Shown here: positions 33,882 through 42,466 of the stretch, piece after piece
Position numbering within the stretch: position 1 is the stretch's first letter
Layout: each line of letters opens with the position of its first letter
Origin: PFJX01 sp040757575
GTDB lineage: Bacteria > Pseudomonadota > Gammaproteobacteria > Burkholderiales > Thiobacillaceae
Direction: 5' to 3'
Assembly (NCBI GenBank): GCA_040757575.1
Contig: JBFLXA010000001.1
Coordinates: 372,001 to 436,000, forward strand
Length of the DNA: 64,000 nucleotides
Made by a program: the position numbers and the translations under genes
The notes under the pieces: model-generated
Databases searched by the model: none
Told to the model about the DNA's origin: nothing
What the model saw: the letters and a program-made list of their open reading frames with translations, nothing else

Positions 33882-35069
33882 TCAGGCGAAGCCCCGGACT
33901 CCAAGGTATTCGTCAGCCTGATCGCCAATCTTCTGGCCAAAGGTGTCGCTACCGCTGAAGCTGAACTTGATGTGGGACGGGTCCAGGGTGCCGTCCCCCG
34001 CCGCATTCTGAGTTACCCGAAAAAGCACGGTGGCTGTACGGTCTTCTTCGTTGTAGGTCACGGATACCGGGTAGCGGTCCAGGGCAATCTCGGTGTCGGG
34101 CACCGTCATGCCATAGTTGTATATCGTCCCCCGACCCAGGTCGTAGGCCCGGGCGATGGACCAGTTGCGCACATTTTCAACCGACTGGGCATCCATATCC
34201 TTATTGAACATGAACACCATGGAAAAGGTCTGCTGCCCGCCGGGCGTGGCCAGATAGCTGTCCAGGTTGGCCACCAGGGTCTTGGGGCCGGAGAAGCGGG
34301 CAAAGGTGCTGGTGGCCAGCACGGCCGCCATTTCCGCCGGGGTCTTTTCATAGATGTAGGCGTCCAGGGTATCTGCCAGATCGTCCGCCTGGCCACGCAT
34401 CTCCTGGACCAGTTCCGCCGCCTTGTCCCGTTCACCGAGCTCGGTAAGGGCGTAGCCCAGCTCCACATGGGCGAACCAGAAATCCGCCTGGAGGCTGATG
34501 GCCCGTTCGAAAGCGCGAACCGCTTCTTCGGTCTTGCCCTGCCTGGCGTAGACCAGGCCCAGGCCATAGTCACCGTTGGGCTTGCCGGCTTCGAGTTCCT
34601 TGACGGCCTGGAATTCGGAGATGGCACTGGCGTAATCGCCCAGTTCCAGATAGGCCTGACCCAGGGAATAACGGTTGGGAGAGCTGGGGTCCAGCCGCAC
34701 AGCCTGCTGGTAGGCCGTCTTGGCCTGCTCCATGTCGCCCTGGGTCACATAGATGTTGCCCAGTTGGGCGTAGGCGTTGGCATCCGTCGGGTTACCCCGC
34801 AGGGATTCCCGATAGGCGGCGATGGCCGAGCCCACGTCCTCCTTGCTCAGGTAGGCACGGGCCATGTAGTCATAGGCGCTGGTGGCGGTGGAAGACAAGG
34901 GGGCCAGGGAGATGGCCCGCTTGAAGGTGACGATGGCCTCGTCGTACTTCTGGGCAGTAAAAAATTCCAGTGCACTGGACAGCTGCCGCTGGGCCAAGTT
35001 CTCCAACTGCGCCTGCTGGGAGGCACGGGTGGAAAACAGGGCCGAGGCGTTGGCGCTTATGACGTCCAT
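33882..35069 (-). CDS. Tetratricopeptide-repeat protein
   Basis: 395 residues from ATG 35069. Five or more TPR units (about 25-240), for example SALEFFTAQKYDEAIVTFKR, AYAQLGNIYVTQGDMEQAKT and RYSLGQAYLELGDYASAISEF. The C-terminal part (about 260-395) is beta-rich, has no TPR, and includes FSMVFMFNKDMDAQSVENV and VSVTYNEEDRTATVLFR, which resembles Ig-like or bacterial adhesion modules. No clear signal peptide is seen. Probably a scaffold for protein complexes; partner unknown. It interrupts the usual kdsB-adk neighbourhood. Confidence 0.8.
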   Translation of the reverse strand: MDVISANASALFSTRASQQAQLENLAQRQLSSALEFFTAQKYDEAIVTFKRAISLAPLSSTATSAYDYMARAYLSKEDVGSAIAAYRESLRGNPTDANAYAQLGNIYVTQGDMEQAKTAYQQAVRLDPSSPNRYSLGQAYLELGDYASAISEFQAVKELEAGKPNGDYGLGLVYARQGKTEEAVRAFERAISLQADFWFAHVELGYALTELGERDKAAELVQEMRGQADDLADTLDAYIYEKTPAEMAAVLATSTFARFSGPKTLVANLDSYLATPGGQQTFSMVFMFNKDMDAQSVENVRNWSIARAYDLGRGTIYNYGMTVPDTEIALDRYPVSVTYNEEDRTATVLFRVTQNAAGDGTLDPSHIKFSFSGSDTFGQKIGDQADEYLGVRGFA

Positions 35070-35094
35070 GACTGGATTATCGACCCAAAACCGG

Positions 35095-35868
35095 TCAGCT
35101 TGAATGGCCGGAGAACAGGCGGCGTACCTTTTCCAGGTCCGCCGCCGTATCCACGCCCGGCGGGCTGGGCCGGTCACTGGGGATCACCACAATGCGGTGG
35201 CCATGCCACAGGGCCCGCAACTGCTCCAGGGATTCAAAGCTTTCCAGGGCCGGCCGGGGCAGGCCGGGATAGGCCTTGAGAAAGCCCACCCGGTAGGCGT
35301 ACAGGCCGACGTGGCGCATGACCGGCAGGCCCGAAGGCAGGGTCTGAGGCCCCGTCTCCATCCAGGCATCCCGGGCCCAGGGAATGGGTGCCCGGGAGAA
35401 ATACAGGGCATAACCGTCCCGATCCGTCACCACCTTCACCACATTGGGGTTGGCTACCTCGGCGGGATCATGGATGGGGTGGCAGACCGTGGCCATGCTG
35501 GCGGCCGGGTGGTCAAACAGGGCCTGGGCGGTGGCACGGATCAGGGCCGGATCGATGAGGGGTTCGTCTCCCTGCACGTTCACCACCACCACATCGTCAG
35601 CCCAGCCCAGACGCTCCGCCACCTCCGCCAGCCGATCGGTGCCGGAAGCGCAATCCGGCGAGGTCATGACTGCGGCAAGGCCGGCCGCTTCCACTGCTTC
35701 TTTTACAGCGAGATGGTCCACAGCCGCCCACACACCGGCCGCGCCGCTGGCCGTCCCCTGCTCCAGCACCCGCACCACCATGGGTTTTCCGGCTATGTCC
35801 GCCAGGGGCTTGGCGGGCAGGCGGGTGGAGGCGTAGCGGGCGGGGACGACGACGAAGAAAGGACTCAT
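35095..35868 (-). CDS. kdsB: 3-deoxy-manno-octulosonate cytidylyltransferase
   Basis: Activates KDO with CTP to CMP-KDO for lipopolysaccharide synthesis. 257 residues. The nucleotide-binding motif VVPARYASTRLPAKPL opens the protein, and the block VVVNVQGDEPLIDP and ALYFSRAPIPW are typical. VGLYAYRVGFLKAY and ESLEQLRALWHGHRI complete the family profile. I use ATG 35868; an ATG ten codons earlier is possible, but neither has a strong ribosome site. Confidence 0.96.
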   Translation of the reverse strand: MSPFFVVVPARYASTRLPAKPLADIAGKPMVVRVLEQGTASGAAGVWAAVDHLAVKEAVEAAGLAAVMTSPDCASGTDRLAEVAERLGWADDVVVVNVQGDEPLIDPALIRATAQALFDHPAASMATVCHPIHDPAEVANPNVVKVVTDRDGYALYFSRAPIPWARDAWMETGPQTLPSGLPVMRHVGLYAYRVGFLKAYPGLPRPALESFESLEQLRALWHGHRIVVIPSDRPSPPGVDTAADLEKVRRLFSGHSS

Positions 35869-35975
35869 GACATTCTGGGCGAAACGCGGTTCGCGCATGG
35901 TACGTCCACTCCCCTCTCAGGCGAAATGACACGGATGGCCTGCCCCGGCTCGCCTTCCAGCCATGCCGGAGAGGT

Positions 35976-38900
35976 TCACTTGCCCGGCAGCGGTGCCAGC
36001 AGGGCCTGGATGTCGTCCTCGCCGAACTTGGCGAGGGCCTGTGCGTCCTCCGACAACACCCCCTCTGCCAGGGCCGCCTTCTTTTCCTGGAGGGCGACGA
36101 TGCGTTCTTCGATGCTGCCCGCCACCACCAGCTTGTAGACGAACACCCGGTTCTTCTGGCCGATGCGGTGGGCCCGGTCCGTGGCCTGGTTTTCCGCCGC
36201 CGGGTTCCACCAGGGGTCGAAGTGGATCACGGTATCGGCGGTGGTGAGGTTGAGGCCCACGCCGCCGGCCTTGAGGCTGATGAGGAACACCGGCACCAGC
36301 CCTGCCTGGAATTCCGCCACCACCCGCTCCCGGGCAATGGTCTGGCCGGTGAGGCTCACATGGCCGATGCCTGCCTTGTCCAGGGATTCGGCAATGAGCT
36401 CCAGCATGGTGGTGAACTGGGAGAACACCAGCACCTTGCGCCCCTCTTCCACCAGTTCCGGCAGCATGTCCATGAGCAGGTCCAACTTGGCCCGCTCCTT
36501 CACCTTCTCCGCCGCCTGGACGGTCCTCAGCAGGCGCGGGTCGCAGCACACCTGTCTCAACTTCAGCAGGGCATCGAGGATGACAATCTGGCTGCGGTTG
36601 AAGCCCTTGCTGGCGATCTCTTCCTGCACCTTCACGTCCATGGCGGAGCGCACGGCCTCGTACAAGTCCCGCTGGCCGCCCTCCAGTTCAACGCTGCGAA
36701 CGATGATGGTCTTCTCCGGCAGCTCCCTGGCCACGTCCTCTTTCTTGCGGCGCAGGATGAAGGGTGCCAGGCGCCTGGCCAGCAATTCCCGCCGCACCGG
36801 GTCTCCCTGCTTCTCGATGGGGGTGCGCCAGGTGCGGGCGAACTGCTTGCTGTCTCCCAGCAGCCCGGGCAAAAGAAAGTCGAACTGGGCCCACAACTCT
36901 CCCAAATGGTTTTCCAGGGGTGTGCCGGTGAGGCACAGGCGGTGGCGGGCCTGGAGCTTGCGCACCACGGCAGCTGCCCTGGCCTGGGCGTTCTTCACCG
37001 TCTGGGCCTCGTCCAGGATCAGGCTGCTGTACTCGTGTTTGAGCAGTTCCGCCTCGTCCCGCCACAGCAAGGGGTAGGTGGTGAGACAGACATCGTGCTC
37101 CGGAATGCGGTCAAAGGCTGCGGCCCTGGCCTTGCCATGGAGGGACAGCACCTTCAGGGCGGGGGCGCAGCGTTCCGCCTCCCGCTGCCAGTTGAACACC
37201 AGGGAGGTAGGCAACACCACCAGAGCGGGCCGGGTGAGGCGGCCGGCCTGTTTCTCGGTGAGCAGATGGGCCAGGGTCTGGGCGGTCTTGCCCAGGCCCA
37301 TGTCGTCAGCCAGGATACCCCCCAGGCCCTGGGCCCGCAGGTATTGCAGCCAGGCCAGTCCTTCCTGCTGGTAGGACCGCAGGGCGAAGGCGAAGCCCGG
37401 CGGGGCGGGCACGGGCTGGATCCCCTGGCTGCCCTGGAGCTTTTCGGCCATGACTCGCACCGCATCCGCCCCCTTGAATTGCCAGTGCCGGGTGTCCGTG
37501 AGGGCTTCCAGCCGGGGCGCATCCAACTGGGTGACCCGCAATTCGCCGCTGGCCGGCACGTTGTCGAACAGATCGATGAGGGTGGTGGCCAGGGGCTTGA
37601 TGCGCTCGGCAGTCACCCGCACCCGGCGGCCGCCGGGCAGGGTCAACTGCACCAGTTCGGTATTCTTGATGCGTTTGAGCTTGGCGGGCTCCAGCCAGCG
37701 GGAGTCCCCGCGGAACAGATCCGCCAGCAGGGGTGCCAGGGGCAGGCGTTCTCCCTCCACGACGATGCCCATGCTCAGGCTGAACCAGCCGTTATCCTCC
37801 TCCCCCAGTTCCGCTTCCCAGGCCTCGGGCTCCAGGATGTAGTGACGGAAGTCGTCCGGCACTTCAATGGACCAGCCCTGGGCCCGCAGGCCCGGGGCCA
37901 GTTCCTGAAAAAAACTTTCCCAGCGGGCCTCGCTGTCCAGGCCCCATATACCGGCAGGGGCACCGCCATAAAAGGTCTGACGGGGAACGGGCATGAAACC
38001 CGCCGCCGTCAATTGCTGCAAGCGGACCATTTCCTCCTCTTGCTGGCGGCGCAGGCGCAGCACCTCGCCATCTCCCCGCACGTGGAAGTCGGAGCGTTCG
38101 TCCGGCTGCACTTCCAGCACCGCCTCCCCCACGCCGTAGCGGAACACCGGCGTGGCGTAGTCCAGCAAAGTGTGGGCATAGGCCTGGCCCTTGTAACCCC
38201 GGTGGGACTTCATGCCCCACACCCGCAGGGTGTTGAGGCGCAGCAGGGGCCGGGGCGTACCGCCCACCTCCAGCAGAGGGCGGCGCTGGGACGCATCCGG
38301 CGCCGGCAGATCCGGCGCCAGGTCCTCCAGCAGGTTGGACACCACGGGCACGTCCGCCTCTTCCAGGGGCGGCAGGCGCAGCAACTGGAGCATCAGATCC
38401 TGATGGGGGCCGCATTCCAGGGGCCCCGCCTCCCCCTGGTCTGCATCCACATACCAGGGGGGATCACTGGGCAGAGCCAGGGCGGCTACGGGTTCTGCCT
38501 TCAGGAACGGGGAGAGACAGCCCTGGGCATCGGTACGCCAGGCCAGGCTGCCGGGACGGGCGGCGCCGGCCTTGAGGGGCGTGCAGCGCCAGGAGGCGGG
38601 TGGGGCATTGTCATGTTCCGCCTGGACGAACCAGAAACGCTCCGTGGCGGCCATCAGCCCCAGGGCCTCGGCGGCCAGGGGCCCATGCAGGGGCAGGTCG
38701 TACCAATAGCTGCCGGGCAACTGCCGGGTCAGCCCCAGCAGGGGGCGAAACAAGGCCAGGTCGGCATCATCCACGAACTGGGGCGGGTCCAGCAGGGCCC
38801 GTTCCAGGTTGTTCCAGGGCTGGCCCCGACTGCCCCCTTGCGCCCGCATTGCACCCTTGAACAACACCAGCCTGGGCCCGCTGTTCCGGGGTGTCTGGAA

Positions 38901-39311
38901 GATCAGGTAATGGATGCGGCTACCCCCCCGGGGCGCAGTCCGGGTGCGGCCCTGCTGGTTCAATCGGGCCCGGACCTGATCCGCCCAGTCCAGCACCTGG
39001 GGGTTGACCCGGGTGCCTTTGTCCCGCTGGCTGTGGGCCGCCACCAGGGCCGCCACCACATGCTTGCAGTTGGCCCCCACCGGACAGGTGCATACCCCCA
39101 TGGCCGTGATCAGGCCATCCTGACGGGCGAAGCGCACCAGCACTTCGTAGGGCGTGGCACGGGAGCCCTTCACCAGAGCAGCCAGCATGTCCGGCAGAAA
39201 CCGCAGGTTGGATACCCGACGCTCATAGCCCGCCGCCTTGCGCAGGGTATGCTGGTCGAACCAGCGGGCGATGTCGGCCTGGCTGTAGGCTGTGCTGAGT
39301 CTTTCGTTCAT
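35976..39311 (-). CDS. SNF2/RapA-family helicase with SWIM zinc finger
   Basis: 1111-residue DNA translocase of the Swi2/Snf2 superfamily. A SWIM zinc finger is at the N-terminus (CTCPVGANCKHVVAAL, residues about 73-90). The helicase core lies in the C-terminal half: motif I DDMGLGKTAQTLAHL near 665, motif II LILDEAQTVKN near 765, SLTGQTIARERVV and the motif VI block TDRAHRIGQKNRVFVY. The middle region (100-600) is unique. Such proteins remodel nucleic acid-protein complexes, but no target is known. It lies downstream of the B12 operon with a gap, so linkage is uncertain. Confidence 0.93.
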   Translation of the reverse strand: MNERLSTAYSQADIARWFDQHTLRKAAGYERRVSNLRFLPDMLAALVKGSRATPYEVLVRFARQDGLITAMGVCTCPVGANCKHVVAALVAAHSQRDKGTRVNPQVLDWADQVRARLNQQGRTRTAPRGGSRIHYLIFQTPRNSGPRLVLFKGAMRAQGGSRGQPWNNLERALLDPPQFVDDADLALFRPLLGLTRQLPGSYWYDLPLHGPLAAEALGLMAATERFWFVQAEHDNAPPASWRCTPLKAGAARPGSLAWRTDAQGCLSPFLKAEPVAALALPSDPPWYVDADQGEAGPLECGPHQDLMLQLLRLPPLEEADVPVVSNLLEDLAPDLPAPDASQRRPLLEVGGTPRPLLRLNTLRVWGMKSHRGYKGQAYAHTLLDYATPVFRYGVGEAVLEVQPDERSDFHVRGDGEVLRLRRQQEEEMVRLQQLTAAGFMPVPRQTFYGGAPAGIWGLDSEARWESFFQELAPGLRAQGWSIEVPDDFRHYILEPEAWEAELGEEDNGWFSLSMGIVVEGERLPLAPLLADLFRGDSRWLEPAKLKRIKNTELVQLTLPGGRRVRVTAERIKPLATTLIDLFDNVPASGELRVTQLDAPRLEALTDTRHWQFKGADAVRVMAEKLQGSQGIQPVPAPPGFAFALRSYQQEGLAWLQYLRAQGLGGILADDMGLGKTAQTLAHLLTEKQAGRLTRPALVVLPTSLVFNWQREAERCAPALKVLSLHGKARAAAFDRIPEHDVCLTTYPLLWRDEAELLKHEYSSLILDEAQTVKNAQARAAAVVRKLQARHRLCLTGTPLENHLGELWAQFDFLLPGLLGDSKQFARTWRTPIEKQGDPVRRELLARRLAPFILRRKKEDVARELPEKTIIVRSVELEGGQRDLYEAVRSAMDVKVQEEIASKGFNRSQIVILDALLKLRQVCCDPRLLRTVQAAEKVKERAKLDLLMDMLPELVEEGRKVLVFSQFTTMLELIAESLDKAGIGHVSLTGQTIARERVVAEFQAGLVPVFLISLKAGGVGLNLTTADTVIHFDPWWNPAAENQATDRAHRIGQKNRVFVYKLVVAGSIEERIVALQEKKAALAEGVLSEDAQALAKFGEDDIQALLAPLPGK

Positions 39312-39402
39312 GGAAGCGGAACCAAAAACCCCGGGAAAACCGGGACTTCAACCGGGGTTTGCTGGGGGCAAGTTTATCCCGGAAACCCAGCCCATCCGTT
39401 TC

Positions 39403-39936
39403 TTACCTCACCTGGCCGTAACTCCGGCTGACAAACGCTGTTTCCGACCGGCCCAGGCGCCGGTTCACGACCCGGGTGAGGACGAAGAAGAAATTGCACA
39501 TGAGGTTGCACAGCCGGGGCAGGCGGTCCGGCACGGCAATGCCTTCCTGCTCCACCCGCACCATGAGGCGGATGGCCTTCTTTGCCGCCGAACGGGCCAG
39601 GTGCAGCTGGGGGACCGGCTGGGGGCCCCGGGGCAGGACAAAACCAGCCGCCTGGGGACCCAGCTCCTGCTTGTAGCAGGCCAGCCGGCCATGGAGCCAG
39701 ACCAGGTCCGTCTCTTCCACCGCCAGGCGGCCCCGGATAGAACCGTTGAGATGAAAAGCCAGGGGCTGGAGCCGGTCCAGGTCGGCGGCAAGATCGTCCC
39801 AGCCCGCCGGCAGCAGTTCCAGGATCAGGCCGATATGGCTGCACAACTCGTCCGTGGCCACCTCGAAATCGCACAGCCATGAAGGCTCGTGGATGAAGGG
39901 GTAGCACAGCTCGTCCAGGGTGCCGCTGGGCTTCAT
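39403..39936 (-). CDS. PduO-like cobalamin adenosyltransferase homologue with altered active site
   Basis: 177 residues. The helical core matches PduO-type ATP:cob(I)alamin adenosyltransferases: EVATDELCSHIGLIL, LHLARSAAKKAIRLMVRV and LCNLMCNFFFVLTRVVN align with family motifs. The N-terminal ATP loop (TGDxGxTSL) is absent, and the ARTxCRRAER catalytic helix reads ARSAAKKAIR, losing the key Glu. It may bind B12 without adenosylating it. It begins 13 bases after the btuD stop as the last gene of the riboswitch operon, which supports a B12 role. Confidence 0.6.
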   Translation of the reverse strand: MKPSGTLDELCYPFIHEPSWLCDFEVATDELCSHIGLILELLPAGWDDLAADLDRLQPLAFHLNGSIRGRLAVEETDLVWLHGRLACYKQELGPQAAGFVLPRGPQPVPQLHLARSAAKKAIRLMVRVEQEGIAVPDRLPRLCNLMCNFFFVLTRVVNRRLGRSETAFVSRSYGQVR

Positions 39937-39949
39937 CTTCGCTCCCGGT

Positions 39950-40690
39950 TCATTTCGGCGTCACGATGGGCGGCGTGGCGTCCAGGTCCACGTGGATGGG
40001 CACCCCGAAGGCCTCCGAAAGCATGGGGGCCGTCAATACCGATCGGGCCGGCCCCTGGCTTGCCACACGTCCTTGCCGCAGCAGGCACAGGCTGTCGCAA
40101 TACCGGGCGGCCAGGCCGAGATCGTGGAGGGCGACGATGACGCCGTTGCCGGCCTGGGCGTATTGCCGCAACACCGCCATGACGCTGCACTGGTAATGCA
40201 GGTCCAGGCTGGCGATGGGCTCGTCCGCCAGCAGCAGCCGTGGCTGGCCCGCCAGCACCCGGGCCAGCCAGACCCGGGCCCGCTCCCCCCCGGACAGGGC
40301 ATCCACCCGCCGGCCCGCCAGGGCCGCCACCCCGGCCAGGTCCATGGCCTGGCGGATGGCGGCGGCATCCTCGTCCCCCCAGGGCAGGCGCCCCAGGGCC
40401 ACCACGTCCCCCACCGTCAGGGACCAGGCACTGTCGCCCGCCTGGGGCAGCAGGCCGATCTGCCGGGCCCGTTGCCGGGGGGGAATGGCCCGCAGGGACC
40501 GGCCATCGAAATCGATCTCCCCCCCCATGGCCTCGTTCACTTCCACCAGCCCGGCCAGGCAGTTGAGCAGGGTGGACTTGCCAGAACCATTGGGGCCGAT
40601 GACCCCCAGCAACTCGCCGGGGGCCAGGTCCAGGGATACCTGGGCCAGGCGCTGGCCGACATGCAGGTTCCGGGCAGAGATCAGAGCCAT
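39950..40690 (-). CDS. btuD: Vitamin B12 ABC transporter ATP-binding protein
   Basis: ATPase of the B12 importer. 246 residues from ATG 40690, overlapping the btuC stop by 10 bases, so translation is coupled. Walker A GPNGSGKST, signature LSGGERARVWLARVLAG, Walker B LLLADEPIASLD, and the switch His in VIVALHDLG are all intact. The N-terminal 40 residues of a longer frame overlap btuC and are rejected. Substrate is assigned from the operon (btuB, btuF, btuC and a cobalamin riboswitch). Confidence 0.93.
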   Translation of the reverse strand: MALISARNLHVGQRLAQVSLDLAPGELLGVIGPNGSGKSTLLNCLAGLVEVNEAMGGEIDFDGRSLRAIPPRQRARQIGLLPQAGDSAWSLTVGDVVALGRLPWGDEDAAAIRQAMDLAGVAALAGRRVDALSGGERARVWLARVLAGQPRLLLADEPIASLDLHYQCSVMAVLRQYAQAGNGVIVALHDLGLAARYCDSLCLLRQGRVASQGPARSVLTAPMLSEAFGVPIHVDLDATPPIVTPK

Positions 40691-41667
40691 CGGCGCCGCT
40701 CCTTCCACACCAGCCAGATGAACAGGGGGGCGCCAATCAGGGCGGTGAGCACCCCCAGCTTCAGTTCGTGCTGGGGCGGCAGCAGACGCACGCAGATATC
40801 CGCCAGGCACACCAGGATGGCGCCGGCCAGGGCAGAGGGCAGCAACAGCCGGTCGGGCCGGTGACCCACCAGGGACCGCAGCAGATGGGGCACCACCAGG
40901 CCCACGAAGCCGATGCTGCCGGCCACTGCCACCGAGGCCCCCACCAGCAGGGCCACGCCCAGCACCACCCAGCGGCTGCCCCGTCCCACCGGCAGCCCCA
41001 GGCTCTCAGCCACCTGATCCCCCAGGCTGAGGGCGGCCAGCAGGGGACGCTGGTGCAAAACCAGCGCCCCTCCCACCACCAGAGCAGGCAGCAACAGCCA
41101 GAGATGATCCAGCCCCCGTTCCGACACGGAGCCAAGCAGCCAGAACACCAGTTCCTGCATGGCATAGGGGTTGGGGGCGAAATTCAGCACCGTGGCCAGG
41201 GCCGCTCCCGTAAGGGTGGAAATGGCCAACCCCGCCATGATGACCATGGCCGGCCGGGAGGAGCCTGCCAGGGCCAGCATGAGCAACAGGGCCAGGCCCG
41301 CCCCCAGCAGGCCCGCCAGGGCTGGTGCCGCATCCCCGGCGGCGGGAAACAAGCCGAAATAGAACACCCCGGCCGCACCCAGGGCCGCACCCTGGCTGGC
41401 GCCGGTCAGCCCCGGGTCCGCCAGGGGGTTGCGCAGCAGCCCCTGGAGGGCGGCCCCGGAAAGCCCCAGGGCCGCCCCCACGGCCAGGGCCAGCAGGGTG
41501 CGGGGCAGGCGGATCTCCCCCACGATCAGGGCCGCCGCCCCCTCCCGGCCCGACAGCCAATCCAGCAGCCCCCCCAGGGCCGGCACCGGCGCGGAGCCCA
41601 CGTGCAGGGACAGCAGCGCCACGGCCAGCAGGCAGACCAGGAGCAGGAGGACGACCCAGCGCTTCAT
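40681..41667 (-). CDS. btuC: Vitamin B12 ABC transporter permease
   Basis: Inner-membrane subunit of the BtuCDF importer, FecCD family. 328 residues with about ten helices from ATG 41667. Typical blocks: EIRLPRTLLALAVGAALGLSG, LQGLLRNPLADPGLTGASQG, and GSIGFVGLVVPHLLRSLVG, the EAA-like coupling loop. The frame extends ten codons upstream, but the Met just before KRWVVLLLL fits better. Ten bases follow the btuF stop. Confidence 0.93.
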   Translation of the reverse strand: MKRWVVLLLLVCLLAVALLSLHVGSAPVPALGGLLDWLSGREGAAALIVGEIRLPRTLLALAVGAALGLSGAALQGLLRNPLADPGLTGASQGAALGAAGVFYFGLFPAAGDAAPALAGLLGAGLALLLMLALAGSSRPAMVIMAGLAISTLTGAALATVLNFAPNPYAMQELVFWLLGSVSERGLDHLWLLLPALVVGGALVLHQRPLLAALSLGDQVAESLGLPVGRGSRWVVLGVALLVGASVAVAGSIGFVGLVVPHLLRSLVGHRPDRLLLPSALAGAILVCLADICVRLLPPQHELKLGVLTALIGAPLFIWLVWKERRRWL

Positions 41668-41677
41668 GGCAGGATCT

Positions 41678-42454
41678 TCATGGCAACGCCTTTCCACCCT
41701 GGGCCTTGCCCAGCTCGTCGATCAGTTCCCAGGTCCAGGGCCCCGGGCATTGCCAGCGCCAGTAATCCGACCGGAACCATCGCTCCGGCGCCACGGCCCG
41801 CTTCAGCACCGGGTGTTCGGCAAAGCGGTTGGCCAGGGCCTGGCTGCCAGGGGCCGCCCAGAGGATGGCATCGGGCGGGTCCAGGGCCACGTGCTCCAGG
41901 TCCAGGCGCGGGTAACCCGTCTCTTCCAGATAGTTGCGCCAGCCCGCATGGGTGAGGATGCCGTCCTCGAAGGTGCCGCGTCCCGTGCCGATGCCGTTGG
42001 CACCCAGCAGCAACAGGCGCCCGCCCTGGCCAGGCACTGCCGCCGGTGCCGTACTGGCGCGGCTGGCGGACAGGCCCAGCAAACCCAGCATGCCCTCTTC
42101 ATAGGCCCGGATTTCCCCCAGGCTGCGGGGCAGGGGCAGCACCGCCACCCGCACCCCAAGGGCCTCCAGGCGCTTGCGCAGCTGCAGGGCGTTGTACTCG
42201 CCGGTGATGACCAGGTCCGGCCTCAACTGGAGCACCTGTTCCAGGGAGCCGTCATGGCTGGGCCAGCCAGTCCCCAGCCAGGCCACTGGAAACCGGCGGT
42301 GCAGGGGCGACAGGGCCGCCACCCGGCTGGTCTCCACGTGCCGGGCCAGCATCCAGTCCGTGCACAGGTCCAGGGAGACGATGCGGCTGGGGGGCGCGGC
42401 CCCCACCGCCAGCGGCAGGCAGGCCAGGGCAAGCAGGGGGAGCACCTTCCTCAT
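41678..42454 (-). CDS. btuF: Vitamin B12 periplasmic binding protein
   Basis: Captures cobalamin in the periplasm for BtuCD. 258 residues with signal peptide VLPLLALACLPLAVGA. The PBP class III fold shows RIVSLDLCTDWML, the start of domain 1, and DLVITGEYNALQLRKRLEALG. The Trp-rich end (WRWQCPGPWTWEL) fits a B12-binding cleft. It sits between btuB (12 bases upstream) and btuC. Confidence 0.9.
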   Translation of the reverse strand: MRKVLPLLALACLPLAVGAAPPSRIVSLDLCTDWMLARHVETSRVAALSPLHRRFPVAWLGTGWPSHDGSLEQVLQLRPDLVITGEYNALQLRKRLEALGVRVAVLPLPRSLGEIRAYEEGMLGLLGLSASRASTAPAAVPGQGGRLLLLGANGIGTGRGTFEDGILTHAGWRNYLEETGYPRLDLEHVALDPPDAILWAAPGSQALANRFAEHPVLKRAVAPERWFRSDYWRWQCPGPWTWELIDELGKAQGGKALP

Positions 42455-42466
42455 GGGGGCCAGGGG

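Noticed and set aside
36168..39431. Plus-strand frame of about 1087 codons over the SNF2 gene
   Set aside because: Antisense of a clear SNF2 helicase, no recognisable domain.
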